Source of the DNA: Rosettibacter firmus
GTDB taxonomy: Bacteria > Bacteroidota > Ignavibacteria > Ignavibacteriales > Melioribacteraceae
DNA: 64,000 nucleotides
NCBI RefSeq assembly: GCF_036860695.1
Contig: NZ_JAYKGJ010000001.1
Location: 496,001-560,000, forward strand
Direction of reading: 5' to 3'
Part shown: positions 27,044 through 36,040 of the stretch, piece by piece
How positions within the stretch are numbered: the first letter of the stretch is position 1
Layout: each line of letters opens with the position of its first letter
Position numbers and translations under genes: made by a program
The notes under the pieces: model-generated
What the model saw: the letters and a program-made list of their open reading frames with translations, nothing else
Databases searched by the model: none
Told to the model about the DNA's origin: nothing

Positions 27044-27538
27044 TTATTCTAACTTATCTGGTAATGGTAATGATCCAGGTATACCTAAAAGAGGAAAATC
27101 TTTTCTTAAAGGATAATATTCAAAACCTTCTGGCATATACATTCTTCTTAAATCAGGATGATTTAGAAAAACAATTCCATACATATCATAAGTTTCTCTT
27201 TCGTACCAGTTAGCACCTGGCCATATAGATGATACGGTTTCGATTTGAGGTGGTTCGCCATCTATATTAGCTTTTATTCTGAGTGTAAAATTATTTTTGA
27301 ATGAATAAACATGATAAACAACTGTAAACCTATTTTTTCTTGTTGCCCAGTCAATTGCTGTTACATCAAGACAGGTTTCAAAACAAAGTTCATCATCATC
27401 TCTTAAAAATCTTGCAAGTTCTACAATTTTATCTTTCGCAATTGTTATTGATAAATCACCTCGAAATTCTTTTACTTCTTCAATTGACTTTTCGAATTGC
27501 TTTTTGATTTTCTCGATGATAAGATCTTTAAAAGCCAT
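27044..27538 (-). CDS. nuoC: NADH-quinone oxidoreductase subunit C
   Basis: 164-residue 30-kDa-type subunit with the family core WPGANWYERETYDMYGIVFLNHPDLRRM and YPLRKDFPL. It is a peripheral-arm subunit beside NuoD. It sits 2 nt from both nuoB and nuoD. Confidence 0.96.
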   Translation of the reverse strand: MAFKDLIIEKIKKQFEKSIEEVKEFRGDLSITIAKDKIVELARFLRDDDELCFETCLDVTAIDWATRKNRFTVVYHVYSFKNNFTLRIKANIDGEPPQIETVSSIWPGANWYERETYDMYGIVFLNHPDLRRMYMPEGFEYYPLRKDFPLLGIPGSLPLPDKLE

Positions 27539-27540
27539 AT

Positions 27541-28053
27541 TTATTTATCAATAGTTTCTAAAAGAGGTTTATCCTGAAAATCTCTTGCTTTAGTTTTAGA
27601 AATTTTTTGCTGAATAGTCATTATAGCATTAATCAAATTTTCTGGTCGTGGAGGGCAACCTGCAACATAAGCATCTATAGGTAAAAATTGATCAATTCCC
27701 TGAACAACATTATAAGAGCGATACATTCCACCTGTAGATGTACAGGCACCCATAGCAATAACCCATTTAGGCTCTGGCATTTGATCATAAATTCTTCTTA
27801 CAACCTGAGCCATTTTATAAGTTACTGTTCCTGCAACTATCATCAAATCACATTGACGTGGTGTAAATCTCATAACTTCTGAACCAAAACGTGCAAGATC
27901 ATATTTTGGATCGGCTGCTGCAATCAATTCAATAGCACAACAAGAGATACCCATTGGCATTGGCCAAACAGAACTTTTACGTGCCCATGCAATAACAGCA
28001 TCAATTGTAGTAGTAATGAAACCATCACTGTTTAATTTTGCTTCTAATCCCAT
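27541..28053 (-). CDS. nuoB: NADH-quinone oxidoreductase subunit B
   Basis: 170 residues carrying the N2 [4Fe-4S] ligands C38, C39 (SCCAIEL), C104 (GACTSTGG) and C133 (AGCPPRPE). N2 is the last cluster and donates to quinone. It overlaps nuoA by 10 nt. Confidence 0.97.
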   Translation of the reverse strand: MGLEAKLNSDGFITTTIDAVIAWARKSSVWPMPMGISCCAIELIAAADPKYDLARFGSEVMRFTPRQCDLMIVAGTVTYKMAQVVRRIYDQMPEPKWVIAMGACTSTGGMYRSYNVVQGIDQFLPIDAYVAGCPPRPENLINAIMTIQQKISKTKARDFQDKPLLETIDK

Positions 28054-28412
28054 TTTAGTGCCCCTTTCATCAAAATGTAAAAAAATCCTAACTCAAGTAC
28101 TATTAAAAAAACAAACATTGGAAAGAAAGCAAAAATTCCATACTGATTGTAAAGAGATTTAAACTGGACTGCCCATGGATAAACAAAAATTACTTCTATA
28201 TCAAAAATAATGAACAACATAGCTACAAGGTAATATTTAACAGAAATTCTTTCGTGAGTTGTACCAACGGGATCTTTTCCGCTTTCATAAGGCATTAATT
28301 TTACTTTATTTGGACGATATGGCCCAAATATTCTGGATGATAGAATAATTGCTCCACCAACTATTCCAGAAAAAATCAATACAAGAAAAATAGGTATATA
28401 ATCTAATATCAT
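28044..28412 (-). CDS. nuoA: NADH-quinone oxidoreductase subunit A
   Basis: 122-residue membrane subunit with three helices and the conserved YESGKDPVG loop and [12 protein letters not shown]. It is the first gene of the nuoABCDEF-flavodoxin operon, with an AT-rich leader containing a candidate promoter. Other membrane subunits (H, J-N) are not in the window. Confidence 0.96.
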   Translation of the reverse strand: MILDYIPIFLVLIFSGIVGGAIILSSRIFGPYRPNKVKLMPYESGKDPVGTTHERISVKYYLVAMLFIIFDIEVIFVYPWAVQFKSLYNQYGIFAFFPMFVFLIVLELGFFYILMKGALKWD

Positions 28413-28439
28413 AATTACATTTTTTACTTTTTTATAAAT

Positions 28440-28472
28440 GAAAAATAATCTAATTAGATTTATAATGCAAAA
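28440..28472 (-). promoter_or_regulatory. Candidate promoter of the nuo operon
   Basis: On the minus strand TTTTG (28472-28468), a 20-nt spacer and TATTTTTC (28447-28440) match TTTG/TAnnTTTG with one mismatch. It lies about 30 nt upstream of the nuoA start, in a 295-nt AT-rich gap in which I see no other gene. Confidence 0.4.
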
Positions 28473-28707
28473 GAGATATTAAGAAGTGATATATAATTAA
28501 ACAAAATAAATTGAGTAAAAGATTATTTATGATAGCAAGGTTTTTACTTTTATAATACAAAATTTATACTGATTGCAACACTAATTTATAAAAGCCTTCC
28601 TCAAACAAAAAAAGCATTAACTTTGAAATACATAAAGAAATCATTTTTAGTTTTTATGGAAAATTAACTTTAATAAAATGAAATTCTTAATTGAAATAAT
28701 TTTTTAA

Positions 28708-29862
28708 TTAATTGAGAACCTCTGCTATTCTCTCAATTGCAATATCTAAATCTTCGTAACTTATAACTAAAGGTGGAAGTAATCTTAACACTGTAGTACC
28801 ACCAGGCAATGTTACAATACCTTTTTTTAATAATTCAACAATAACAGGCTGCGACTTTTCTTTAAGTTCAATGCCAATCATTAAACCTATCTGACGAATT
28901 TCTCTAACTTTTGATAAAGGATATTTACTTAATTTTTCTTTAAAGTAATTCCCCTTTTGTTCAGCTTGTTCCCATAATTTATTTTCGAGCATAAAATCTA
29001 TTGCAGCAATTCCTGCAGCACATGCTAATGGATTACCTCCAAATGTAGAACCGTGTTTGCTTTTTTCTATTTTAATTTTATCTGAACATAAAACTGCACC
29101 CATAGGAAATCCACCTGCAATTGACTTTGCAAGAGTCATAATATCTGCTTCGATATCAAAATGTTCTATTGCAAACATTTTTCCTGTTCTACAAAAACCT
29201 GTTTGAATTTCATCAATAATTAAAATAATTCCTTTCTCATCACATAACTTTCTTACATTTTGAAAATATTCTTTTTTGCCAATATTTATTCCACCTTCGC
29301 CCTGCACCAATTCAAGAATAATTCCTGCAGTATCATCATCAACAGCTTCAGAGAGTTTTTCAAAATTATTATAAGGTACAAAAGTAAAACCTGGCACTAA
29401 TGGTTCAAATCCTTCTCGATATTCACTTTTGTATGTAGCACTCAAAGCACCCATAGTGCGTCCATGAAAACCTTTCATTGCAGCTATGAATTTTGTCTTC
29501 TTTGTTGTAAATCTTGCAAACTTAATTGCACCTTCTATTGCTTCAGTACCAGAATTTGTTAGAAATGCTTTCTTCAAATTTTTTGGTGCAATACTAAAAA
29601 GTTTTTCTAAGAATAAAGCCCTTTTATCATTATAAAAAGTATTAGCACATGTAATAAGTGTAGATGCTTGTTTAGAGATAGCATCAACAACTTTATCATT
29701 ACAGTGACCAACATTAGCAACACTAATACCTGCTGCCATATCAATATATTCATTCCCCTGATCATCCCATAAGCGTGCATCTTTCCCTTTAACAAAGACA
29801 ACATCACGCATTGGATAAACTTCTAATTCATATTGTTGCTGAAGCGTTTTATAATCTGTCAT
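28708..29862 (-). CDS. lysJ: LysW-gamma-L-lysine / acetylornithine aminotransferase (LysJ-ArgD type)
   Basis: 384-residue class III PLP aminotransferase (GTEAIEGAIKFAR, KGFHGRTMGALSAT, IIDEIQTGFCRTG, LAKSIAGGFPMGAV with the PLP lysine, GSTFGGNPLACAA). In a LysW cluster it would aminate the LysW-bound semialdehyde to LysW-gamma-lysine; homologous ArgD makes acetylornithine. I place the start at ATG 29862 (GAGG 6 nt upstream) instead of 29901, which lies inside lysZ and has no ribosome site. Being the last gene of the lysW operon favours LysJ; dual use for arginine is possible. Confidence 0.85.
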   Translation of the reverse strand: MTDYKTLQQQYELEVYPMRDVVFVKGKDARLWDDQGNEYIDMAAGISVANVGHCNDKVVDAISKQASTLITCANTFYNDKRALFLEKLFSIAPKNLKKAFLTNSGTEAIEGAIKFARFTTKKTKFIAAMKGFHGRTMGALSATYKSEYREGFEPLVPGFTFVPYNNFEKLSEAVDDDTAGIILELVQGEGGINIGKKEYFQNVRKLCDEKGIILIIDEIQTGFCRTGKMFAIEHFDIEADIMTLAKSIAGGFPMGAVLCSDKIKIEKSKHGSTFGGNPLACAAGIAAIDFMLENKLWEQAEQKGNYFKEKLSKYPLSKVREIRQIGLMIGIELKEKSQPVIVELLKKGIVTLPGGTTVLRLLPPLVISYEDLDIAIERIAEVLN

Positions 29863-29875
29863 ATAAACCTCATTT

Positions 29876-30667
29876 CTATGAAATAATTGTTCCTTTTCCA
29901 TTTAGAGCATCCAGAACAGGATGTTCGGTTCGCCCATCAGATATAATGACTGTAGTATTTCCATTTTCAAATAATTTTCTGAGTGCCAGAATTTTTCTTT
30001 TCATTCTGCCTTCAACTTTTTGTTCCATAGCTTCAAGTTCTTCTTTAGATAATTTAGATACCAATGAATTTTCATCATTTTTATCGAGTAAAAATCCTGG
30101 AGCTTCTATTAATGAAATAATTTTTTCTGCTTTAAATTCGCTTTGTAAGAGTGCAACTATGTCATCATTTTCTGAGTTTATTGCAAAATTATTTTCATCT
30201 ATTAAAGGGACACTTAAAACTGGTGTATATCCATTTTCAAGTAACAAATTCAATAAATGTTTATTTACAGATTTAGGTTTTCCAGAAAAATCGCGAAGTA
30301 ATAGAGTTTTTCCACCTTCACGAACTTTGATTCCACTATTTCTTTTTCCAACAATAATTTTTCCATCGAGTCCAGATAGTCCAACAGCATTTATTCCATT
30401 TTGCTGACATAATTCAACGATCCTTTTATTTTTTAATCCAGCATAAGCCATCATCATTAAATCAATTGTCTCTTCGTTACTCAATACAGAATCGTAACCA
30501 GATAGCGATGTTACAACTTTTTTCTGAATATTTAATTTTTGTGCTAATTCATCTCTCAATGCATTTGCACCATGAACGATTATTAATTTTTCATTCAAAG
30601 ATGCAAGATCGGATATAATTCCTTTCAGATTAATCTCTTTTCCTCCACCAATTTTAATCAAATACAT
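29876..30667 (-). CDS. lysZ: LysW-aminoadipate / LysW-glutamate kinase (LysZ, ArgB family)
   Basis: 263-residue amino-acid kinase (LIKIGGGKEIN at the N-terminus, LIIVHGANAL, GLSGLDGKIIVGKR, INSENDDIVALL, EGRMKRKI). The GLSGLDG and GRMKRK stretches match what I recall of Thermus LysZ better than typical acetylglutamate kinases. It phosphorylates the side-chain carboxylate of LysW-bound alpha-aminoadipate. It overlaps the amidotransferase gene by 10 nt. ArgB is the alternative name if the pathway were for arginine. Confidence 0.87.
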   Translation of the reverse strand: MYLIKIGGGKEINLKGIISDLASLNEKLIIVHGANALRDELAQKLNIQKKVVTSLSGYDSVLSNEETIDLMMMAYAGLKNKRIVELCQQNGINAVGLSGLDGKIIVGKRNSGIKVREGGKTLLLRDFSGKPKSVNKHLLNLLLENGYTPVLSVPLIDENNFAINSENDDIVALLQSEFKAEKIISLIEAPGFLLDKNDENSLVSKLSKEELEAMEQKVEGRMKRKILALRKLFENGNTTVIISDGRTEHPVLDALNGKGTIIS

Positions 30668-31302
30668 TTGAACTCCATTAATGATTTATTTGGTATTGGT
30701 TGCCAGTCTTTTTCATCTATAAATTTTTCTGAACAGACTAAAATTGTATTATCCAGAATTTTTTTATGCATAGTAAAATAATCAGGGTCTTCATTGAAAA
30801 ATGAATAAACATAAGCATAATTATTATCTGCGATTATAAAATTCATTGCTCTTACATAAGATGATTTCTTTTTAATTATATCAGTTCCTTTATTAATTGC
30901 ATCTTTTATATTTCCTTTATCAAAACGTTTTATATAATTAAAAATTTTTTCTGCACCAATTCTTCCTTCTTCTTTTATTTTAACACCACGTAATTCGCCA
31001 TTAAAAATAAAAATATACTTATCATCATAGAATGGCATATTGTTTTCTACAACAATGCCTTCATCTCTAAAAGCACTGCGAGCATGAGCAATTAATCTTT
31101 TTGTTTTACCAAATTGATTTAAGTTATCTTCCCATATTGGTTTTATATTTTTATAAAACTTCCAGTTTCCATTTTGTAAAAATGCACAACCCCAGCCGTG
31201 TCCCTGATATTCTTTACTTCTTTTAGAAATTTCAGCAAACTTTGTAAGATATTCTTCTACACTAAATTCTTCACTTGAATTTACATAAAGTAATCGACAC
31301 AT
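30658..31302 (-). CDS. Class II glutamine amidotransferase, YafJ-like
   Basis: 214 residues. After Met removal the N-terminal residue is Cys (MCRLLYV), the catalytic nucleophile of Ntn-type glutamine amidotransferases. HARSAFRDEGIVVENNMPFY and FIFNGELRG are the family's active-site stretches. No synthase domain is attached, so it is a stand-alone domain like YafJ/Gat-type proteins. It sits between lysY and lysZ (10-nt overlap with lysZ), which suggests a role tied to lysine synthesis or nitrogen supply; that role is unknown. Confidence 0.8.
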   Translation of the reverse strand: MCRLLYVNSSEEFSVEEYLTKFAEISKRSKEYQGHGWGCAFLQNGNWKFYKNIKPIWEDNLNQFGKTKRLIAHARSAFRDEGIVVENNMPFYDDKYIFIFNGELRGVKIKEEGRIGAEKIFNYIKRFDKGNIKDAINKGTDIIKKKSSYVRAMNFIIADNNYAYVYSFFNEDPDYFTMHKKILDNTILVCSEKFIDEKDWQPIPNKSLMEFKCI

Positions 31303-31343
31303 TTTAAGCCAGAAAAGTTATAGTTATTATGAATAACAATAAA

Positions 31344-32390
31344 TTAAATTGGATGAAGACCTGGAAATTCAAGTCCAGTTTTTTCATCAAAACCAAACAT
31401 AATATTAAATGCCTGTAAAGCCTGTCCTGCAGCTCCCTTCATTAAATTATCAATAGCACTTATTACAACTAAACGATTTGAAAATTCATCTTTTTTAAAT
31501 CCAATATCACAATAATTAGTACCAATTAATAATTTGGGCTCAGGATAGCGATAAATTCCTTCACTTTCTTTAACAATACGAATAAATGGTTCATTACCGT
31601 AAGCTTCGCGATAAATTTTCCAGATATCTTTTTCATTTAAATTTTCTTTAAGAAAAACGTGGCATGTTGCAAGTAATCCTCTTACAATATCAATTGCAGT
31701 AGCAGAAAAATGAATCTGAATTTTTTTACCAAAAGATAACTCCTGTAAAATTTCAGCTGTATGTCTATGTTGAGTTGGCATGTATGATCTTACAACTCCA
31801 CTTCTTTCAGGATGATGAGAGCCTTCGTTTACTTTATTACCACCTTCACTTGAACCAACTTTTACTTCAATCACTGTTCTATCTTCTTCAACCAAACCAT
31901 TTTTATACAATGGATATAAACCAAGTATACTTGCAGTTGCATTACATCCAGCACTTGAGATATAATTAGATTTTTTCATTTCTTCGCGGTGAAGTTCAGG
32001 AATACCATAAACAAATTCATTTAATAAATCTGGGCGAGCATGTTTATGACCATACCATTTTTCATATTCAGCAGGATCTTTTAATCTAAAATCTGCACTT
32101 AAATCAATAATTCTTGGAGCAATTTTTTTGAAAGAATCAATTTTATTTTGAGAACTATTATGAGGTAGACAAAGGAATAATAAATCACATTCCTCAAGTT
32201 CATTTATAGAATTAAATTTAAGAGTTGTTGATTTACGTAAATTAGGATGAATTTTGTGAACAAATTTGCCTGTATTACTTTCTGATGTTACTTGTTTAAT
32301 TTCAACAAAAGGATGAAATAGGAGTAATCTTAATAATTCACCACCAGTATAGCCAGAAGCACCTACAATTGATACTTTAATTTTTTCCAT
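31344..32390 (-). CDS. lysY: LysW-aminoadipyl-phosphate reductase (LysY, ArgC family)
   Basis: 348 residues: NAD(P)-binding GASGYTGGELLRLL (10-23) and the catalytic cysteine C149 in SSAGCNATASILGLYP. ArgC enzymes usually have a PGCYPT version; the GCNAT form is that of LysY. SHHPERSGVVRSYMPTQHRH carries the family's active-site histidine. It reduces the LysW-bound acyl phosphate to the semialdehyde. It directly follows lysX with no gap. Confidence 0.88.
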   Translation of the reverse strand: MEKIKVSIVGASGYTGGELLRLLLFHPFVEIKQVTSESNTGKFVHKIHPNLRKSTTLKFNSINELEECDLLFLCLPHNSSQNKIDSFKKIAPRIIDLSADFRLKDPAEYEKWYGHKHARPDLLNEFVYGIPELHREEMKKSNYISSAGCNATASILGLYPLYKNGLVEEDRTVIEVKVGSSEGGNKVNEGSHHPERSGVVRSYMPTQHRHTAEILQELSFGKKIQIHFSATAIDIVRGLLATCHVFLKENLNEKDIWKIYREAYGNEPFIRIVKESEGIYRYPEPKLLIGTNYCDIGFKKDEFSNRLVVISAIDNLMKGAAGQALQAFNIMFGFDEKTGLEFPGLHPI

Positions 32391-33236
32391 TTACTTCTCC
32401 TCTGCAACTCTCAAAATATATTCAACCATTTTTTTAGGAATATTAACACCTGTGGTATGGATACTATTTTTATATTCCATAGTATAATTAACTTCATTTA
32501 CCATCAATCCATTTTCTGTTTCAAAAATATCGATAGCAACAATACCTCCACCAACAGCTTTAGCAGCTCTTAATGAAATATCTCGCAATTCATCAGTAAC
32601 AGGACAATTAGTAGCAATTCCACCTCTTGCAGTGTTTGTTATCCAGTGAGGAGAATTTCTATAAATTGCAGCAATGCATTCATCACCAACAACAAAGCTA
32701 CGAATATCTCTACCTTTCTTTTCAACATATTTCTGAATATAAAAGATTGAATGATGATAAGAGCCAAGAATAGTTTTATGTTCAAGTATAGCTTCTGCAG
32801 CATCACGATCATTTATTTTGGATAGTAATCTACCCCATGATCCAACAGCTGGTTTAAGAACTACTGGATAACCCATTTCTTCAATTGCCTTAAGAGCAGA
32901 TTCTTCTGTAAAAGCTACTCTAACTTCAGGTTGTGGGACGTTATGCTCTGCCAAGGCTATAGAAGTTAAAAGTTTATCACCACAAATAGTTGCAACACTA
33001 TATGAATTTACACATTTAACACCTGCTGCTTCAAAAAGTCTCAAGCCATGAAGTGCTCGTGAATGATTGATGCATCTTTCTACAAGAACATCAATGTCAA
33101 ATTTATCTTTGCCGAGTGTGAAAGTTATTTCACGGTCATCAATCATTACTAATTCTACACCTTTTATTGCATTAAATTCATCGATTAATAACTTTTCATC
33201 TTTTCTTAATAATGAATGAAGCAATCCTATTTTCAT
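32391..33236 (-). CDS. lysX: LysW--alpha-aminoadipate ligase (LysX, RimK-type ATP-grasp)
   Basis: 281-residue ATP-grasp ligase that attaches aminoadipate to the C-terminal Glu of LysW. Visible family features are [45 protein letters not shown], and the metal/substrate motif [11 protein letters not shown]. These match Thermus LysX as I recall it along most of the length. Substrate (aminoadipate versus glutamate) cannot be settled by eye; homocitrate synthase upstream favours aminoadipate. Confidence 0.9.
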   Translation of the reverse strand: MKIGLLHSLLRKDEKLLIDEFNAIKGVELVMIDDREITFTLGKDKFDIDVLVERCINHSRALHGLRLFEAAGVKCVNSYSVATICGDKLLTSIALAEHNVPQPEVRVAFTEESALKAIEEMGYPVVLKPAVGSWGRLLSKINDRDAAEAILEHKTILGSYHHSIFYIQKYVEKKGRDIRSFVVGDECIAAIYRNSPHWITNTARGGIATNCPVTDELRDISLRAAKAVGGGIVAIDIFETENGLMVNEVNYTMEYKNSIHTTGVNIPKKMVEYILRVAEEK

Positions 33237-33277
33237 TTTTTCTTCTCCTGATTAAATTTATAAGAGCTATTAATAAA

Positions 33278-34435
33278 TCAGTCTTGTTTATAGGTTTGAT
33301 GATGTTTAACAGCATCGACGATGTGTTTAAGCTCGGTAAGATCAACAGTTCGTCCACGTTGACCAACGGATTTTACTTCCTGCAAAATATCAAACTGAAT
33401 TGTTTCATCGAGTTCTGATTCACCAATCAATTTCAGAGCATACCTTAAAGATGCAATACCAGACATATGATCTAAAGCAAAACTTCTTTCTCTTCCTACG
33501 ACTGCAGGGTTCAAGCTTTCATAATGCATTGGATTAATAGAAGCAGCATGAGTGTGTACACCAGCACAATGTGTAAATGCATTCTTACCAGTAATCGGGA
33601 AATTAGAAGGGATTGGAATTCCAGAATGTTTACTTACAAGATCATAGAGTTCTATCAATTTAGGGAGATTCCATCTATTTTCCCCAAAATCCACAGATAG
33701 AACAACTAATAGTTGAGCAAGATCAACAATACCTGCTCTTTCACCAAGACCAAGAGCAGTTGCATCAATAATATCTACTCCAGCACGATATGCATCAAGA
33801 GCATTTGCTAATGCTAAGCCTCTATCGTTATGGCAATGTACAGCAACTTTAGGATTTAAATTTCGTTTATTAAATTCTTCTTTCAATCTTGATATATAAT
33901 CATACATACTTCTCTTACCGGGTATCATAAAGCCAGTTGTGTCTGCCACACTAATAATGTCTGCACCTGCTTCAACAGCAGCTACAGATGCTTTAACAAC
34001 ATTATCGAATTGCGATCTTACAGTATCTTCAGGTGTATAACGAATTAATAAATCTGGCTTCTGAGACTTTGCATATTTGATTATATCTGTAATTTGTTTA
34101 ATTGCTTCATCCAAATCTTTTTTAAAGACATTATTTAATCTTTCATCAGAAACACAATAAAACACACCTATAAACTTTACCCCGCATTCAAGAGCAAGAT
34201 CAACATCTTGTTTTAAGGATCTGGAATGAGCACCAACAATAGCATTAAAATTTTTCTGTGCTATGGCTTTTACAGCTGCATGAATTTCGGGTGTAACCAT
34301 GGGATGACCGGCTTCGATAATATCAACGCCAATCTCATCTAAAAGATTTGCTATAGCGAGCTTGATGTGCTTATCAAAATAAACCCCAGGGGTTTGTTCC
34401 CCTTCTCTTAAAGTTGAATCTAATACCCAGACCAA
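33278..34435 (-). CDS. Homocitrate synthase (isopropylmalate/homocitrate synthase family)
   Basis: 385-residue DRE-TIM barrel enzyme: STLREGEQTPGV at the N-terminus (catalytic Arg and Asp region), VHCHNDRGLALANALDA (metal-binding HxH), and GxNAFTHCAGVHTHA. It condenses acetyl-CoA with 2-oxoglutarate to homocitrate, the first step of the alpha-aminoadipate pathway. The start is TTG directly after the lysW stop, with GGGGAG about 6 nt upstream inside the lysW tail. The family also contains 2-isopropylmalate and citramalate synthases; the lysWXYZ context decides for homocitrate synthase. Confidence 0.82.
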   Translation of the reverse strand: MVWVLDSTLREGEQTPGVYFDKHIKLAIANLLDEIGVDIIEAGHPMVTPEIHAAVKAIAQKNFNAIVGAHSRSLKQDVDLALECGVKFIGVFYCVSDERLNNVFKKDLDEAIKQITDIIKYAKSQKPDLLIRYTPEDTVRSQFDNVVKASVAAVEAGADIISVADTTGFMIPGKRSMYDYISRLKEEFNKRNLNPKVAVHCHNDRGLALANALDAYRAGVDIIDATALGLGERAGIVDLAQLLVVLSVDFGENRWNLPKLIELYDLVSKHSGIPIPSNFPITGKNAFTHCAGVHTHAASINPMHYESLNPAVVGRERSFALDHMSGIASLRYALKLIGESELDETIQFDILQEVKSVGQRGRTVDLTELKHIVDAVKHHQTYKQD

Positions 34436-34603
34436 TTATTCTCCCCAATCTTCTTCTTCTTGAGGTGCTTCTTTTAATGTAGGCGGGTTTAGAGAAACAA
34501 CTTCAAGTTCAGTTCCACAATCAGGACATTCGAGTAACTCACCAACAATTGTCCCTTCTTTTAATTCAATCATTGCACCACATACAGGGCATTCTGCTTT
34601 CAT
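34436..34603 (-). CDS. lysW: Amino-group carrier protein LysW
   Basis: 55 residues: a zinc ribbon (C5, C8, C26, C29 in ECPVCG and ECPDCG), an acidic surface, and the invariant C-terminus EDWGE whose last Glu carries the substrate. LysW protects and delivers aminoadipate intermediates to LysX, LysZ, LysY and LysJ. I use ATG 34603, which has GGGAG 5 nt upstream; a longer frame to 34654 adds an unrelated N-terminus and would cross the promoter. It is the first gene of the lysine operon. Confidence 0.95.
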   Translation of the reverse strand: MKAECPVCGAMIELKEGTIVGELLECPDCGTELEVVSLNPPTLKEAPQEEEDWGE

Positions 34604-34623
34604 ATTTCTCCCAAAATTTTTTG

Positions 34624-34654
34624 CGAAGATAAAAAATATTTTGCGGCTTTGCAA
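34624..34654 (-). promoter_or_regulatory. Candidate promoter of the lysW operon
   Basis: On the minus strand TTG (34654-34652), a 20-nt spacer and TATCTTCG (34631-34624) match the Bacteroidota-type TTG/TAnnTTTG promoter with one mismatch. The leader to the lysW ATG would be about 15 nt and contains GGGAG. Confidence 0.5.
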
Positions 34655-35036
34655 TAAATATCAAACTTTATAAAATGTTTTTTTAAATATTATACATAAT
34701 TATGCATAATTATAAATTATTTAATTACTGATTATGTTAATTAATTTATGAGTTCTGTAAAAAATCTTAATTATTCTTATGCAAGAAATTATATAAATAA
34801 AATTTTCCTAATGCAAAAATTTGATCCTACAATTTAAGATACTGGATAGGTTTATTTTAATTCATGAAAAAAATAGTGTTTAAAGAATATCATAATTAAG
34901 TAAAATTGTTATTTAATGTTTGAAAACAAAACATTTTTTAAGAAAGATAAGATAATCAGTACACAAAATTATAATTTTAATCTACTCGGTAATAAATAAC
35001 AATATAAAATTTCAGCTTTCTTATATCGTGCTTTAT
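34655..35036. other. AT-rich intergenic region between lysW and moxR
   Basis: 382 nt between the 5' end of the lysW operon and the 3' end of moxR, both on the minus strand. I see no reading frame of interest and no RNA gene. It contains an 18-bp perfect palindrome, ATAATTATGCATAATTAT, at 34696-34713, roughly 40 nt upstream of the candidate -33 element. In DNA this AT-rich a palindrome of this length may occur by chance. Confidence 0.5.
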
Positions 35037-36029
35037 TTATTCAATATTCGATTTTAGTTTTTCAATAATTTCAACTGAATCAATTCCTTCGGCTTGCGCA
35101 GAAAAATTAGGAATTAATCTATGGCGAAGAACAGGAATTAGAAAATTTCTTACATCTTCTATTGATGGTGTATATCTTCCATCAATTACTGCTTTTGTTT
35201 TTGCAGCGAGTATTAAATATTGAGATGCACGTGGACCTGCACCCCAGCTTATCCAATCTTTAATAAATTTCAAAGTTCCATCTGCGGGTCTGGTTGATTT
35301 AACAAATTTCACAGCATATTCAATTACATTATCTGCAACCGGTACTTTAGCAATAAAATCCTGGAAAAATATTATATCATTAGCACTAAGTATTTTTTTT
35401 AATTCAGGTTTATAATCACTTGTAGTTTGTTTAATAATTTTTATCTCTTCGTCAAAAGATGGATAGTCAAGCCAGAGGCTGAACATAAATCGATCCAGTT
35501 GAGCTTCGGGTAAAGGATAAGTTCCTTCCTGTTCAATAGGATTTTGAGTTGCCAGAACAAAAAATGGTTCTTCAAGTTTATACGTGATTCCGGCAGCTGT
35601 TACTCTGTGTTCCTGCATTGCTTCTAATAATGCAGATTGAGTTTTAGGAGGTGTTCTATTAATCTCATCTGCCAATATGATATTTGCAAAGACGGGTCCT
35701 TTAATAAATTTAAAATCTCGCTTTTTAGTAATTGCATCTTCTTCAATAATTTCTGTACCTGTAATATCACTTGGCATCAAATCAGGTGTAAATTGAATAC
35801 GGCTAAACTTTAAGTCGAGAACTTCTGCAAGTGTTTTGATTAAAAGAGTTTTAGCCAATCCAGGTACACCAATTAATAGACAGTGTCCTCTAGATAACAG
35901 ACTTACAATTAAGTTATCAATTATTTCATCCTGTCCAACAATAACCTTCGAGATTTCCTTTTTAATTTCTTTGAAAGAATGAGATAATTTTTCTACAATT
36001 TCGATATCGCTTATATTTTTGTTAATCAC
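35037..36029 (-). CDS. MoxR-family AAA+ ATPase
   Basis: About 330 residues: Walker A GVPGLAKT, Walker B ILADEINRTPP, sensor motif LATQNPIEQEGTYPLPEAQLDRF, and a C-terminal lid (GPRASQYLILAAK...DGRY). MoxR ATPases act as chaperones for assembly or maturation of envelope and metal proteins. I place the start at GTG 36029 because AAGGAC lies 6 nt upstream; the longer TTG frame to 36059 overlaps the surA-like gene. Common MoxR partners (DUF58, VWA proteins) are not adjacent; here it follows three foldase genes. Confidence 0.9.
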   Translation of the reverse strand: MINKNISDIEIVEKLSHSFKEIKKEISKVIVGQDEIIDNLIVSLLSRGHCLLIGVPGLAKTLLIKTLAEVLDLKFSRIQFTPDLMPSDITGTEIIEEDAITKKRDFKFIKGPVFANIILADEINRTPPKTQSALLEAMQEHRVTAAGITYKLEEPFFVLATQNPIEQEGTYPLPEAQLDRFMFSLWLDYPSFDEEIKIIKQTTSDYKPELKKILSANDIIFFQDFIAKVPVADNVIEYAVKFVKSTRPADGTLKFIKDWISWGAGPRASQYLILAAKTKAVIDGRYTPSIEDVRNFLIPVLRHRLIPNFSAQAEGIDSVEIIEKLKSNIE

Positions 36030-36040
36030 TTTTAGGTCCT

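Noticed and set aside
29811-30407. 198-codon plus-strand frame
   Set aside because: Lies antisense to lysZ and the start of lysJ, whose families are clear; no ribosome site or domain.
28708-32390. Reading this set as arginine biosynthesis genes argC, argB and argD
   Set aside because: LysW, LysX and homocitrate synthase in the same operon and LysY/LysZ-like motifs favour the LysW lysine pathway; arginine use is kept as an alternative only.
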